From NCBI GenBank assembly GCA_024226935.1, contig JAAELK010000509.1, positions 1 through 64,000 on the forward strand: a stretch of DNA of 64,000 bases, given 5' to 3'. Source of the stretch: Desulfobacteraceae bacterium. GTDB taxonomy: Bacteria > Desulfobacterota > Desulfobacteria > Desulfobacterales > Desulfobacteraceae. Numbering within the stretch: position 1 is the first letter of the stretch; each line of letters opens with the position of its first letter. Below the pieces are notes generated by a model. That model was given only the letters and a program-made list of their open reading frames with translations. It made no database searches and had not been told where the DNA came from. The translations under genes and the position numbers were made by a program. Shown one piece after another: positions 18,088-28,273 of the stretch.

Positions 18088-19503
18088 TTACCTGCATTTT
18101 TCCTTGAGAGTTCCGGCGGTACTGATTTCAATATAAGATGCTCCATGTTTGGCCCCAAAACTGCCAGCCAGCACTATAATCAAGTCATCATCCGCAAAAT
18201 GGTTTTCATCAATAAGCCTGCAGATACATTTTTTAAGTGGTTCATCTGTGGTAATTGCCATGGGGATATAAGTTGCCAAAACCCCAAAGGAAAGGGAAAG
18301 CATCCGCATGACCCGTTGATCATAGACCTGGGCATAAATAGGGTTATCCCCCCGATAGGCGGCCAATGCAAGAATTGAAGTGCCGGTAAGAGAATCCGCC
18401 ACAATACCCTTAGTATTCATCCGCAACACAGCTTTTACCGCTGCCTTGGCAAGATAGGCCGTAACCTTATTCTCCTGTGAATAAGGAACATCAACAAAAC
18501 TGCTTCGCTTACTCTCCACCTCTTCGGCAATCTTGGCCATGGTTCTTACAGCAACCTCAGGATACTTGCCATTGGCGGTTTCACCGGACAGCATCAGGGC
18601 ATCGGCATGATCCAGACAGGCATTGGCCACATCAGAAACCTCAGCTCTTGTAGGTCTTGGAGAATTAATCATGGAATGGAGCATCTGGGTAGCCACAATC
18701 ACAGGACTTCTTTTTTCAATACAGGTTTTGACAATCTGTTTTTGAATCAGGGGTATCTGTTCCGCGGGAATTTCCACGGCAAGATCCCCCCTGGCAATCA
18801 TGATCCCGTAAGCATGATCCAAAATCTCATCCAGATTTTCCACCCCCGGAGCATTTTCAATTTTAGCAATGATTTTAATGGGAGATTTCTTTTCATCCAG
18901 GATATTTTGAACTGCGATTACATCTTCTTTATTTCTGACAAAAGAGTGGGCAATAAAATCAAGATTATTATCAGCGGCAAATTTAATAAATTCCTTGTCC
19001 TTTTCGCTCAAAGCAGGCAACTTTACGTGGACCGAAGGGATATTGATACTTTTTCTGGCCTGGATCACGCCATCATTTTCCACATGACAAGTGAGATATT
19101 CTTCATTTTTCTCCATGACTGCCAGGGCAATATAGCCGTCATCGATGAGGATGGAACTTCCTATGGGAATATCCTTAACAAAATGTTCATAGGAAACACA
19201 AATCAAATCATCCTTGGAAATTTCATGGGGTGCCCCCTTGATTCGTATATAATCTCCATGTTTGACGCTTAAAGGCTGTTGGTTATCACAGGTTCTGATC
19301 TCAGGTCCTTTGGTGTCCAGAAGGATCCCAATTTTGTCCGATACCTTGCGTGTATTAAGAACCACATCAAGGGCATCTTCATGACTCATATGGGCAGTAT
19401 TCAAGCGGACCACATTCATTCCGGCTTTGTAAAGCCTTTCGATAAAATCGGTGGAACAATTTAAATTAGAGATAGTGGCGACTATTTTGGTTTTCCGTTG
19501 CAT
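18088..19503 (-). CDS. pyk: Pyruvate kinase
   Basis: The frame is open from 19566, but the ATG at 19503 has AGGAGAG about 8 nt upstream and gives the standard start MQRKTKIVATI, for 471 residues. Motifs are VRLNTAHMSHEDA, GPEIRT, the active site IIAKIENAPGVENLDEI, GIMIARGDLAVEI and MLSGETANGKYP. It converts phosphoenolpyruvate and ADP to pyruvate and ATP. Its 5' end overlaps holA by 38 bp. Confidence 0.96.
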   Translation of the reverse strand: MQRKTKIVATISNLNCSTDFIERLYKAGMNVVRLNTAHMSHEDALDVVLNTRKVSDKIGILLDTKGPEIRTCDNQQPLSVKHGDYIRIKGAPHEISKDDLICVSYEHFVKDIPIGSSILIDDGYIALAVMEKNEEYLTCHVENDGVIQARKSINIPSVHVKLPALSEKDKEFIKFAADNNLDFIAHSFVRNKEDVIAVQNILDEKKSPIKIIAKIENAPGVENLDEILDHAYGIMIARGDLAVEIPAEQIPLIQKQIVKTCIEKRSPVIVATQMLHSMINSPRPTRAEVSDVANACLDHADALMLSGETANGKYPEVAVRTMAKIAEEVESKRSSFVDVPYSQENKVTAYLAKAAVKAVLRMNTKGIVADSLTGTSILALAAYRGDNPIYAQVYDQRVMRMLSLSFGVLATYIPMAITTDEPLKKCICRLIDENHFADDDLIIVLAGSFGAKHGASYIEISTAGTLKEKCR

Positions 19504-20755
19504 GGGAAGACTCTCCTTTTTTACAGATAGTAATGATAAAATTTTCGATGCCGATATTGGCTTCAATGGGTGATGATTTTAATTGATAATCCAAATCACC
19601 TAAGGCAATAATAGCATTCTTTAATTCATTCAGGGAAAAATTTTCAGATTTTTGAAAAATCAAAAATACTGGATATGGACTTTTGGGATTTGGAGCAAGC
19701 AGAAGATCGGTTGAGATGGACTTTTTTTTATCCTTGCCGGAAACCGTTGCCGGGGATAAAAAAACATCACGTTCCGCTATTTTTTTTTTAACTTTTTCAT
19801 CATGGGAAAGTATGGCCGGCATCATCCCCTGTTTAAACCCATTAAAATTCATTCTTTTAAAATGATGGGAAGAAGTAATCTTTGAAAATGACAAGATAAA
19901 ACTTTTTATCATCAACAATTTTCGTACCTGATTTTCAAGGGATTTTAAAATCTGAAGGGGATGAAACCCGGCTTTGAACAGAGAAGACGCAATAATCAAC
20001 GCCCCTGCAGCATCTTTTTCCAATAATGCATTGGTCAGGCTGAAAATAGGATCTTTTTTATCCCGTATAACCACGGCTTTTATGTCATTGATTCCTATTA
20101 GAGGATCGGTCCCGCAATAGGTTATAAGTTTTTCGATATTCCGGGCAAAAAGTTCCGGGTTGAAACCGGTTTGATCCACAAGGAGATTAAAAGCCATTGT
20201 ATCCATGCGTTTTTTGGAAGACGCCAACAGGTTTCGGCAAATTTGTTGAAGTACTTGTCTTTGCTCATCTAAGTCTGCTTTTCTGACGCCCTGGGATACA
20301 ACACAGTCAATGATAGTCCCGTGGGTCTGAATGGCTTTAAACACTTTTTTGCGCCTATCAAGGGAGGAACAGGTCATCACAAGGGTATGCTTTTGGGGAA
20401 TACCCTTTTCAATCAATCCAGTAAGAAGATCCAAATCTGTCTTGGAATAGGAAATTTCAGATGACAAATTCCCGGCCGAAAACAAGGGCACATTTTTAAC
20501 GGCAATCACCTTTCTGGATAATAAAAAAGAGAAGGTGGTGGTTTGTTCAATGATATCCCCCATGGAGGAGGTAGAGCCCTCAAGAAGATCAAGGTCAAAT
20601 TCACGGTTCCCATCGACAAGCAGGAAGGCAGACAAAGTATTGAATGCCTCTCTCACCAAAAAGGCATCTCCGCAGATCAAAAAAAAATTACAACCAGAGG
20701 ATGGGGCCAAAGAACTTAGATAATCCCCGAGGGCATTGTATTTAACGATTGGCAT
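19466..20755 (-). CDS. holA: DNA polymerase III delta subunit
   Basis: 429 residues, longer than the usual 330-350. The N-terminal clamp-loader ATPase-like fold is visible (NFFLICGDAFLVREA, then VIAVKNVPLF and HTLVMTCSSLDRRKK), followed by the helical lid with DQTGFNPELFARNIEKL. The C-terminal collar region (ALGDLDYQLKSSPIEANIGIENFI) ends typically. A Lys/Ser-rich insertion at about residues 340-370 accounts for part of the extra length. It opens the beta clamp. It overlaps lgt by 14 bp and pyk by 38 bp. Confidence 0.88.
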   Translation of the reverse strand: MPIVKYNALGDYLSSLAPSSGCNFFLICGDAFLVREAFNTLSAFLLVDGNREFDLDLLEGSTSSMGDIIEQTTTFSFLLSRKVIAVKNVPLFSAGNLSSEISYSKTDLDLLTGLIEKGIPQKHTLVMTCSSLDRRKKVFKAIQTHGTIIDCVVSQGVRKADLDEQRQVLQQICRNLLASSKKRMDTMAFNLLVDQTGFNPELFARNIEKLITYCGTDPLIGINDIKAVVIRDKKDPIFSLTNALLEKDAAGALIIASSLFKAGFHPLQILKSLENQVRKLLMIKSFILSFSKITSSHHFKRMNFNGFKQGMMPAILSHDEKVKKKIAERDVFLSPATVSGKDKKKSISTDLLLAPNPKSPYPVFLIFQKSENFSLNELKNAIIALGDLDYQLKSSPIEANIGIENFIITICKKGESSHATENQNSRHYL

Positions 20756-21512
20756 TGGCTGATCTTGATAATTTTATGAGCAGAACCAGGGCAACAAAGG
20801 AGACAACTATACCAATCCCTTGGGACAAGGACAAAAATTTAAAGAAAAAATCTCCCCGGAAATCTCCCCGGAAAAATTCAATCCCGGATCTGAACGCAGA
20901 ATAAAGCATTATATAAGATAAAAAAACCATGCCATGGAATTTTTTTCTTTTCTGCAACCACATCAAAATGAAAAAGAGTAATAAATTTGACAAGACCATA
21001 TATATTTGCGTTGGGTGCAAATAGACATTCAAGGGAGCAATACTGTCTGGATTAGTAAATTTTATGGCAAAGGGCAGATTGGATGGTTTTCCATAACAAC
21101 ACCCGGCAGCCAAACACCCCAAGCGCCCAATAGAATGTCCCAGAGCAATACCGGGAGCCATAATATCAGCAGTCTTGGCAATTGGTATCTTTTTTATCTT
21201 TAAAAAGATAATACAGGCCCCTACAGCGGCAATAAACCCGCCGAAAAAAACCAAACCTCCATTCCAGATTTTAAATATTTCCAAGGGATTATTGCGGTAA
21301 AAATCAAAATTAATTAATACATACAAAAATCTTGCCCCGATAATGGCTGAAAAAAGGATCACAAAAAACAGATCCGAAATCACCTGGTCGCAGGTGTTAT
21401 AAAGCTTTGCATTCCGCTTGGAAAACCAAACGGCTGCCATAAAACCCAGGGCTATAAAAAGACCATAGGTATATAATTTTATTCTACCAAACTCAAAAAG
21501 TATGGGATGCAT
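20742..21512 (-). CDS. lgt: Prolipoprotein diacylglyceryl transferase
   Basis: 256 residues, polytopic. The signature GRLGCLAAGCCYG contains the essential arginine, and HPTQIY follows. The N-terminal HPILFEFGRIKLYTYGLF is typical. It transfers diacylglycerol from phosphatidylglycerol to lipobox cysteines, one step before LspA. lspA lies upstream, separated by a B-type repeat. Confidence 0.96.
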   Translation of the reverse strand: MHPILFEFGRIKLYTYGLFIALGFMAAVWFSKRNAKLYNTCDQVISDLFFVILFSAIIGARFLYVLINFDFYRNNPLEIFKIWNGGLVFFGGFIAAVGACIIFLKIKKIPIAKTADIMAPGIALGHSIGRLGCLAAGCCYGKPSNLPFAIKFTNPDSIAPLNVYLHPTQIYMVLSNLLLFFILMWLQKRKKFHGMVFLSYIMLYSAFRSGIEFFRGDFRGDFFFKFLSLSQGIGIVVSFVALVLLIKLSRSANANR

Positions 21513-21526
21513 ACTAACCTTCTTTG

Positions 21527-21619
21527 TATATGAAACTCCCGATGTAGCAGGAGAGAGTTTCTATCTTTGTTGTGGGCGGAACCCAGGGTTAAATCCCTGG
21601 TCCGCCCATGGCGGTTATT
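21527..21619 (-). repeat. B-type hairpin repeat inside the lspA-lgt intercistronic gap
   Basis: Minus-strand orientation: ATAACCGCCATGGGCGG at the right end, then GGGCGGACCA/TGGGTTCCGCCC, then CACAACAAAG. A GAAACTC/GAGTTTC hairpin follows and the element ends CATATA. It sits 16 bp after the lspA stop and 14 bp before the lgt start, so it will be transcribed as two stable hairpins within the ileS-lspA-lgt message. Confidence 0.82.
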
Positions 21620-21635
21620 CTATAAATCTATCATC

Positions 21636-22124
21636 TTATAAATCAGGTATTTTATTTAATACCACATGGTAAATCAAAATGACCATACCGACACTGATAG
21701 CACTGTCAGCAATATTAAAGGCGGGCCAGTGGACCGTGCCAACATAAAAATCTAAAAAATCCACCACCTTGCCAAATCTGAATCTATCAATCAGGTTACC
21801 AATGGCCCCGCCAAAAATCATGGCCAGCCCAAAGGAAAGAAAAACAAAATCCTTGGCAATCCTTCTGTACAACCAAAGAATAAATATGGCCACCAGGGAA
21901 GAAAGGAAGAGAAAAATAAATTTTCTCAACCCGGGGGATCCGTTGGCAAAAAAGCCAAAGGCCCCCCCGGGATTCAGCACATGATTTATATTAAAGAAAT
22001 TTTTAATTACAATAATATAATCATGGAGTGCCAGGTGGAGCCTTATTAGGTATTTTGTCACCTGGTCGGCAAGGACTACGCCTGCACTGACCAGGATCAA
22101 TCGTATTAATTCTTTTGTTCCCAA
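21636..22124 (-). CDS. lspA: Lipoprotein signal peptidase (signal peptidase II)
   Basis: 162 residues with four predicted membrane helices. The catalytic aspartates are in GGAIGNLIDRFRFG and FNIADSAISVG; NPGGAFGF is conserved. It cleaves signal peptides of diacylglyceryl-modified prolipoproteins. It follows ileS by 13 bp, the same pairing as in many proteobacteria. Confidence 0.96.
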   Translation of the reverse strand: MGTKELIRLILVSAGVVLADQVTKYLIRLHLALHDYIIVIKNFFNINHVLNPGGAFGFFANGSPGLRKFIFLFLSSLVAIFILWLYRRIAKDFVFLSFGLAMIFGGAIGNLIDRFRFGKVVDFLDFYVGTVHWPAFNIADSAISVGMVILIYHVVLNKIPDL

Positions 22125-22137
22125 AAATAATTTTCCT

Positions 22138-24936
22138 TTAAAGGATGTGTTTCAAGGCTGTGACGCATCGGCAACAGGTCGTAGGATGATCCCTATCTTC
22201 TCCGATACTAACATCAAACCGCCAGCAGCGTTCGCATTTCTCTCCATAGGCTTTGTTTACCTTAATGGAAAGTCCCTCAATTTCCTTGCCTTGATAGATA
22301 TCTCCATCCACATTTTCAACCAGAATTGCAGAAGAAACAATGAATATATCATTGAGATTTTCCGTCAGATTTTCCACCTGGGTTCTAAGCTCAGAATCGG
22401 GCAGATAAATTTCAAGGGCAGCATCCAGGGGATGGCCAATGAGCTTGGCTTTCCTTGCCTCTTCCAGGGCCTTGGTAACTTCTGCTCTCAGGCTTCTGAT
22501 ATTTTCCCATTTAAGGGCAAGGTTTTCATCTTTCCATTGGTCATTTAAAACCACCATATTCTCTAAATGGATACTTTCTTTGCTATTATCTCCCAGGGGC
22601 ATATGCTTATAGATCTCATCCGCCGTAAAGGGCAGGATGGGTGCCATAAGTTTCACAATGGCTTCTAAAATAGTTGCCATGACGGTCTGGGCGTCCCTGC
22701 GAAGCGGATCTGCGGTAGGCGAGGTATATAATCTATCCTTGATAATATCCAGATAAAAAGATGATAGATCCTTTACGCAAAAATTATGCAAGGTGTGATA
22801 AATGGTATGGAACTCATAGTTTTCATAGGCAGCCAAAGATTTTTTTACAACCCCATGGAGGCGGTGAAGTATAAACCGATCCAGTTCAGACATGGTGTCC
22901 ACCGGCCGCAGGTCTTTAACAAGGTCAAAATCAGAAAAATTACCCAGCATAAAACGACAGGTATTCCGAATTCTACGATAGGCATCGGATAGTTGTCTGA
23001 TAATATTATTGGAAACGCTTACATCCCCCCGATAATCTGCAGAAGCTGCCCATAATCGCAGTACATCGGCACCATATTGCTTGATTATTATTTCGGGAGC
23101 CAGGACATTACCCACGGACTTGGACATTTTTCGCCCATTTTCATCCACCACAAAGCCATGGGTAAGAACCGCTTTATAAGGCGCATTCCCTGTCCTTCCA
23201 ACTGCTGTGAGCAAAGAAGAGTGAAACCATCCTCTGTGCTGGTCACTGCCTTCAAGATACATATCAGCAGGACGTGAAAGACCTTGTCTTTCATCCAGCA
23301 CTGCGGCATGGCTCACACCGGAATCAAACCAGACATCCAGGATATTATGATCCTTGGTAAATTCTTCGGAACCGCAATCCTCACAGGTTGCTCCCCGGGG
23401 CAAAAGAAAATCAGCCTCTTTTTCAAACCAGATATCAGAAGAATGTTCAGTAAAAAGAGCATGGATTTTGTCCACGGATTCCCGGGTCACATGGACCTTT
23501 TTACAGCTTTTGCAATGGAAAACAGGAATGGGAACTCCCCAGGATCTCTGGCGGGACAAACACCAATCCGGACGGTTTTCAATCATGGAATAAATTCTTT
23601 CCCTGCCCCAGGACGGTATCCATTTAACATTATTGATCTCTTCAAGGGTTTTTTTACGCAGATCAAGTTTATCCATGGAAATAAACCATTGGGGGGTGGC
23701 TCTATAAATAACCGGCTTCTTGCATCGCCAGCAATGGGGATAGGAATGGGACAGATTTTCATTTTTTAACAGGGCATTGCGCTCTTCAAGAACTTCATTG
23801 ATAGCCTTGTTGGCCTTGAAAATAAATTGCCCTCCAAACAGTTCAACATCCTTGGAAAAAACACCATTATCCTCCACGGGAGAATAGCAGTCTAGGCCGT
23901 ATTTTTTAGCCGCAAGATGGTCATCTGCACCGTGGCCGGGAGCCGTATGAACACAACCAGTACCCGCTTCCAGAGTGACATGATCACCTAAAATTATCAA
24001 AGAATCTCTATCATAAATTGGGTGACTGCATTTTTTATTTTCAAGATCCTTGGCAGCAATCTGCGCAAGAACAGTATAATTTTCGAATCCAAGGGTCTGC
24101 ATCACCTGTTCCACAAGCTCTTTGGCCAGGATAATCACCCCATGATCTTGAATTTTAACGGCAGCATAGATAAAATCAGGATGAAGGCAAACACCTAAAT
24201 TGGCGGGAATGGTCCATGGGGTAGTGGTCCAGATCACCATGGAAATATCTTCGTTGGTTCCCCCTGGAATAAGTGTTGAAATATCATCTTTTAAAGGAAA
24301 TTTTACATAAATTGAGGGCGAGGTGTGATCGTGGTATTCTATTTCGGCCTCGGCCAACGCAGTCTGGCAGTTACAACACCAATAGATGGGTTTTTTACCC
24401 AGGAACATATCCCCGGACAAGGCAAACTCACCACACTCTTTGGCAATTCTTGCCTCATAGGGATAATTCATGGTCAAATACGGAGCATCCCACTCTCCTG
24501 CCACACCAAATCGCTTGAATTCATCCCGTTGGATATCTACAAACTTGGCAGCATAGGAACGGCATTCTCGCCGAACCTGAACCGCTGTCATCTCTTTTTT
24601 CTTTTTGCCAAGTTTTTTATCCACATTATGTTCAATGGGAAGACCGTGGCAGTCCCAGCCGGGCACGTAGGGAGCATTAAATCCAGCCATCTGACGTGAC
24701 CGGATAATAATATCTTTTAAAACTTTATTGAGAGCATGCCCCATGTGAAGATGGCCATTGGCGTAAGGGGGGCCATCATGGAGAATAAAGGTGGGCTTAT
24801 CTTTGGATTGTTCCCTTAGCTTTTCATATATTTTGTTTTGTTCCCATTCTTTGAGCATTTCAGGCTCGCGCTGGGGAAGGTTCGCCTTCATAGCAAATTT
24901 GGTTGAAGGCAGATTCAGTGTTTTTTTATAATCCAT
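22138..24936 (-). CDS. ileS: Isoleucyl-tRNA synthetase
   Basis: 932 residues, normal bacterial type. [15 protein letters not shown] carries the HIGH signature, [10 protein letters not shown] the KMSKS loop, and the editing domain has [10 protein letters not shown]. The C-terminal zinc finger is C-x2-CWR...C-C-x-C (CERCWRF, TTCCRC). It charges tRNA-Ile. It is the first gene of ileS-lspA-lgt-holA-pyk. ATTCCTCC on the plus strand gives an AGGAGG-like site just before the ATG. Confidence 0.98.
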   Translation of the reverse strand: MDYKKTLNLPSTKFAMKANLPQREPEMLKEWEQNKIYEKLREQSKDKPTFILHDGPPYANGHLHMGHALNKVLKDIIIRSRQMAGFNAPYVPGWDCHGLPIEHNVDKKLGKKKKEMTAVQVRRECRSYAAKFVDIQRDEFKRFGVAGEWDAPYLTMNYPYEARIAKECGEFALSGDMFLGKKPIYWCCNCQTALAEAEIEYHDHTSPSIYVKFPLKDDISTLIPGGTNEDISMVIWTTTPWTIPANLGVCLHPDFIYAAVKIQDHGVIILAKELVEQVMQTLGFENYTVLAQIAAKDLENKKCSHPIYDRDSLIILGDHVTLEAGTGCVHTAPGHGADDHLAAKKYGLDCYSPVEDNGVFSKDVELFGGQFIFKANKAINEVLEERNALLKNENLSHSYPHCWRCKKPVIYRATPQWFISMDKLDLRKKTLEEINNVKWIPSWGRERIYSMIENRPDWCLSRQRSWGVPIPVFHCKSCKKVHVTRESVDKIHALFTEHSSDIWFEKEADFLLPRGATCEDCGSEEFTKDHNILDVWFDSGVSHAAVLDERQGLSRPADMYLEGSDQHRGWFHSSLLTAVGRTGNAPYKAVLTHGFVVDENGRKMSKSVGNVLAPEIIIKQYGADVLRLWAASADYRGDVSVSNNIIRQLSDAYRRIRNTCRFMLGNFSDFDLVKDLRPVDTMSELDRFILHRLHGVVKKSLAAYENYEFHTIYHTLHNFCVKDLSSFYLDIIKDRLYTSPTADPLRRDAQTVMATILEAIVKLMAPILPFTADEIYKHMPLGDNSKESIHLENMVVLNDQWKDENLALKWENIRSLRAEVTKALEEARKAKLIGHPLDAALEIYLPDSELRTQVENLTENLNDIFIVSSAILVENVDGDIYQGKEIEGLSIKVNKAYGEKCERCWRFDVSIGEDRDHPTTCCRCVTALKHIL

Positions 24937-24977
24937 TATTCCTCCGGTATGCGGATAAATTCATATTCAATATTAAA

Positions 24978-25012
24978 CTTTCCTTTCTAAAGGAAAGGCG
25001 TAAAAAAGTCAA
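24978..25012 (-). promoter_or_regulatory. Candidate ileS promoter with a 9-bp inverted repeat
   Basis: Minus-strand TTGACT (25007-25012) is followed by CTTTCCTTT-CT-AAAGGAAAG (24978-24997). The dyad covers the expected -10/start region (the -10 itself, TAGAAA, is weak). The dyad could be an operator or the first hairpin of the transcript. No T-box elements are visible in the short leader. Confidence 0.35.
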
Positions 25013-25208
25013 GAAATATCAGGTTTTTGAAGGATAAGCATGGGACAAATAAGAATAAAAAGCAATTTAACTGGAATATTATTAATTGATATTGTAACAT
25101 CGGTACAAAATTATTATTGCAGACCATTCAATTTATATAAAAATCGTTTTAAAACAACAAAAAATTGTTTCATAAACCCCCTGAAACAGGACAGGCAAAT
25201 AGATACTT

Positions 25209-25985
25209 ATGATCAAAAAAAGAAGAGCCATCAACAGCCGACATGAAGAGATCATCTCCTTGATTAAGAGCAACGGGTTTGTTACTGTCGAAGAGATGGC
25301 AAAAGTGTTCAAAGTAACACCGCAAACAATCAGAAGAGATATAAACTTTCTTGACAGCGAAGGATATATCTCCAGATACCACGGTGGTGCCGGTCGGTCA
25401 ATAAGCACGGAAAATGTAGCATACCGATATCGAAAAGAATTTCTTCTCAATGAAAAAAATAAAATTGCTAAAACCGTAGCATCAATAATAGAGAATAACA
25501 CCTCTCTTTTCATAAATATCGGTACTACCACCGAGCATGTTGCAATCGAATTAGTTAATCACAAAAAAAAGCTGAGGGTCATCACCAATAACTTGAACGT
25601 TGCCGCCATAATGAGCAAACAAGAAGATTTTGAGGTGATTATTACCGGCGGCATTGTCAGAAGCAAGGATCGCGGAATTACCGGAGAAACTACGATAGAT
25701 TTTATCCGTCAATTCAAGGTCGATATCGGCATCATCGGAATAAGCGGCATCGACCTTGACGGAACATTGCTTGATTTTGATTTCAGAGAAGTCCATATTG
25801 CAAGGACAATTATGGAAAATTCGAGAAAAGTTTACCTTGTCACAGATCATTCAAAGTTTGGCAGAAATGCCATGGTAAAGCTGGGCAATATAACAGAGAT
25901 CCACACCCTGATCACAGACAGAAAGCCGCCAAAACAACTCATGGAAATCATCAAGAATAATAACGTCAAACTAGTTATTGCTTGA
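25209..25985 (+). CDS. DeoR/GlpR-family transcriptional regulator (orphan)
   Basis: 258 residues. The N-terminal HTH (about 10-60) has FVTVEEMAKVFKVTPQTIRRDINFL and a wing ending YHGGAG. The C-terminal DeoRC sugar-phosphate sensor domain has NIGTTTEHVA, TNNLNVA, ITGGIVRSKDRGITG and VTDHSKFGR. It is closest in feel to GlpR, which senses glycerol-3-phosphate. It stands alone: no glycerol or sugar genes flank it, and the neighbours are convergent or divergent. The target is therefore unknown. Confidence 0.88.
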   Translation: MIKKRRAINSRHEEIISLIKSNGFVTVEEMAKVFKVTPQTIRRDINFLDSEGYISRYHGGAGRSISTENVAYRYRKEFLLNEKNKIAKTVASIIENNTSLFINIGTTTEHVAIELVNHKKKLRVITNNLNVAAIMSKQEDFEVIITGGIVRSKDRGITGETTIDFIRQFKVDIGIIGISGIDLDGTLLDFDFREVHIARTIMENSRKVYLVTDHSKFGRNAMVKLGNITEIHTLITDRKPPKQLMEIIKNNNVKLVIA

Positions 25986-26101
25986 TTGTAAACCAACAAG
26001 ATTCTAATTAAACATTTAATGTTTTTGGATTTGCCATCCCTGGGATTAATCTTTTACCAGGGCACCCCATAAACACTCAAAACATTCGCGAAATATACGC
26101 T

Positions 26102-26788
26102 TTAGCAAAAGGAGGTAATTTTTTTTAACTGAATCATATACCTATCCGATTTTTCAAAGGGAAGTTGATAATGATCCGTCCTGATCTCAAATTGCGATTT
26201 AAGATCAGCAGTTATTTCATCGGGTGCCTGTTTACCTTTAAGGGCATAAATTTTCCCTTCCGGCTTAAGCATTGGAAGAGCAAATTCAACAAATTTTTCA
26301 AGCCCGGTAAAAGCCCTGGACATGACTGCGTCATAGGTTGAGGCGTGGGAAACATCACAAGCCAGATCCTCCACTCTTGAGTGAACCGCATCAATATTTT
26401 TCAACCCCAGGGTTCGGATCACATGTTTTAAAAAATTAACTTTTTTCCTGGATGCGTCCACCAGAACAAAACCGATGGAAGGATTGAGGATTTTCAAAGG
26501 AATGGAAGGAAATCCCCCGCCTGTTCCCATATCCATCACCCTTTTTTCCTGCCCTAAAAAGCGCTGAACGGCCAGGGCATCAATAAAATGTTTTTCAGCC
26601 ATGGCCAGTGGGTCAACAATGGCAGTCAGGTTGATTTTTTTATTCCATCGAATCAACTCAGCTCCGTGGGCAGCCATCAAAGATATCTGCTCATCGGTAA
26701 TATCCACCGCGATTTTTTCACTTCCCTGTTTCAAGCGTTCACAAAATTTTTGCATACCTGAATTTATTGAATAAGAAAATTTATCCAT
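26102..26788 (-). CDS. rsmG: 16S rRNA (guanine-N7)-methyltransferase RsmG
   Basis: 228 residues. Motifs are WNKKINLTAI, HFIDAL, the SAM loop MDMGTGGGFPSIPLKI, LVDASRKKVNFL and SRAFTGLEKFVEFA. It methylates G527 of 16S rRNA (E. coli numbering). It lies 14 bp downstream of the nucleoside permease and is probably co-transcribed with it. In many bacteria rsmG sits near mnmG and parA/B; that context is not present here. Confidence 0.95.
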   Translation of the reverse strand: MDKFSYSINSGMQKFCERLKQGSEKIAVDITDEQISLMAAHGAELIRWNKKINLTAIVDPLAMAEKHFIDALAVQRFLGQEKRVMDMGTGGGFPSIPLKILNPSIGFVLVDASRKKVNFLKHVIRTLGLKNIDAVHSRVEDLACDVSHASTYDAVMSRAFTGLEKFVEFALPMLKPEGKIYALKGKQAPDEITADLKSQFEIRTDHYQLPFEKSDRYMIQLKKITSFC

Positions 26789-26802
26789 TTTATAATATAT
26801 CC

Positions 26803-28110
26803 TTAATTTCCCAACAGCAGACTATTGCTGCTATAAAAAGTTCCTGCCACACAAGCCGTCAAAAGACAGGCAAATGTAGCTGCGATCAAGGCCTTGACCG
26901 CTACCTTGGATATTGCGATCGTTCGCTTGGGTGCAAGTGCTGTAATGCCGCCCACAAAAATAGCCATGGAAGCCACATGGGCAAACCCGCACAGGGCATA
27001 GGCAGCCACAACCGCAGACCGGGGATGGACTAGGCTATGATGGGACAGGGCCAGGGCAAGATCCTGATAGGAGGCCACCTCCGTCAGAATAATCCGCTCC
27101 CCGATGATCCGGGAAATAATACCGGCATCAACGGCTGGAACACCGATGATCAGGGTAAAAGGATAAAATATATAACCTAAAAGATGTGTCAAAGACCAAT
27201 CCATGGTGGTACCGATCCAATGGTTGACCATGCCGCCCACGCCCCCCAGAATCAAGTCCACCAATGCAACAAGCCCGATCACAGCAATCAAAAGCGCCAC
27301 AATGCTGAAAACCACCTTAAGCCCGGATGTGGCACCATTAATAATAGCCTCGAAGAGATTGCTATCCCGTTCATAGTGGCTATCAACAACCTTGCCAAGG
27401 GTTTTGGGAATACCGGTTTCAGGAAAAATAAGTTTTGACATCACCAGGGCTGCCGGAGCAGATAAAAAAGAAGCAGAAATCAGGTGGCCTGCAATGGAAG
27501 GAAAAATATTTTGCAAAGTAAACACATATAATGCCAGGACGCTTGATGCCACCGTGGCCATGCCGGCCGTAAGAATAGTGCATAGTTCAGACCGGGTCAT
27601 TTTATCAATATGGGGCTTGATGGTAAAAATTGACTCAATTCCCACAAATATATTGCTGGCCGTACAAAGAGCTTCTGCGCCGGAAATCCTCATCAACCCC
27701 GTAAAAAGCCTTGCAAACTGCCGAATTATAAAAGGCAAAACCCCATAATAATACAATACAGACACAAGGGCGGAAAAAAAGATAATGGTGGGAAAGGCCT
27801 GGAAAGCCAGGATAAACCCCAAAGACCCCTGGACACCCGGCGGAATGGCCAAAGGCCCAAAGACAAACTGTGCCCCCGCCGAAGCCACCCCGAGAACCAA
27901 CACGGCCAAATCATTTATCTTCTGGAAAATTGTGACACCAACAGGAAGCACAAAAAGGAACACAGCAAAAAGCAACTGGAGCCCAAGGGCCCACCCCAAT
28001 AAATGCCAATTAATCTTCTGGGTATTTTTAAAAATAAAGCGTGATATGAACCATGCAATACCCAACAAGCCAAAAATACCGGCAAAACTTATCAAATTAT
28101 AGATATCCAT
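26803..28110 (-). CDS. nupC: Concentrative nucleoside transporter (CNT/NupC family)
   Basis: 435 residues with about ten membrane helices. Family landmarks are FGPLAIPPGVQGSLGFILAF, GAEALCTASNIFVGIESIF, SASFLSAPAALVMSKLIFPE and GIISRIIGERIILTEVASY. It imports nucleosides with H+ or Na+; which ion cannot be told. The downstream partner is rsmG. AGAGGAGATGG just before the ATG gives a good ribosome site. Confidence 0.93.
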   Translation of the reverse strand: MDIYNLISFAGIFGLLGIAWFISRFIFKNTQKINWHLLGWALGLQLLFAVFLFVLPVGVTIFQKINDLAVLVLGVASAGAQFVFGPLAIPPGVQGSLGFILAFQAFPTIIFFSALVSVLYYYGVLPFIIRQFARLFTGLMRISGAEALCTASNIFVGIESIFTIKPHIDKMTRSELCTILTAGMATVASSVLALYVFTLQNIFPSIAGHLISASFLSAPAALVMSKLIFPETGIPKTLGKVVDSHYERDSNLFEAIINGATSGLKVVFSIVALLIAVIGLVALVDLILGGVGGMVNHWIGTTMDWSLTHLLGYIFYPFTLIIGVPAVDAGIISRIIGERIILTEVASYQDLALALSHHSLVHPRSAVVAAYALCGFAHVASMAIFVGGITALAPKRTIAISKVAVKALIAATFACLLTACVAGTFYSSNSLLLGN

Positions 28111-28182
28111 CCATCTCCTCTGGCAAAACTATTTCACTTTTTTATGTTAGGACCGACCATAAGAGCCTGACAATGCCATAAA

Positions 28183-28205
28183 CCCCTAAGCTATTTTTTT
28201 AGGGG
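28183..28205. other. 7-bp hairpin upstream of nupC
   Basis: CCCCTAA (28183-28189) pairs with TTAGGGG (28199-28205) across a 9-nt loop that is mostly T. It lies 73 bp upstream of nupC in its promoter region. It lacks a U-run, so operator or leader structure is more likely than terminator. Confidence 0.35.
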
Positions 28206-28273
28206 AGCGGCATTCTAATCAATGGAATTGGTAAACACAATAAAAAAGATGAAAAATTGAATATTTGCTTTCT

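Noticed and set aside
18607-19272. 221-residue plus-strand ORF opposite pyk
   Set aside because: Antisense shadow of pyruvate kinase without a start signal.
24937-25030. T-box leader upstream of ileS
   Set aside because: The leader is too short and has no conserved T-box or specifier-loop sequence.
26010-26062. Weak hairpins after the DeoR-type gene as a terminator
   Set aside because: AAACAT/ATGTTT and CCCTGG/CCAGGG are short, have long loops or no U-run; too weak to call.
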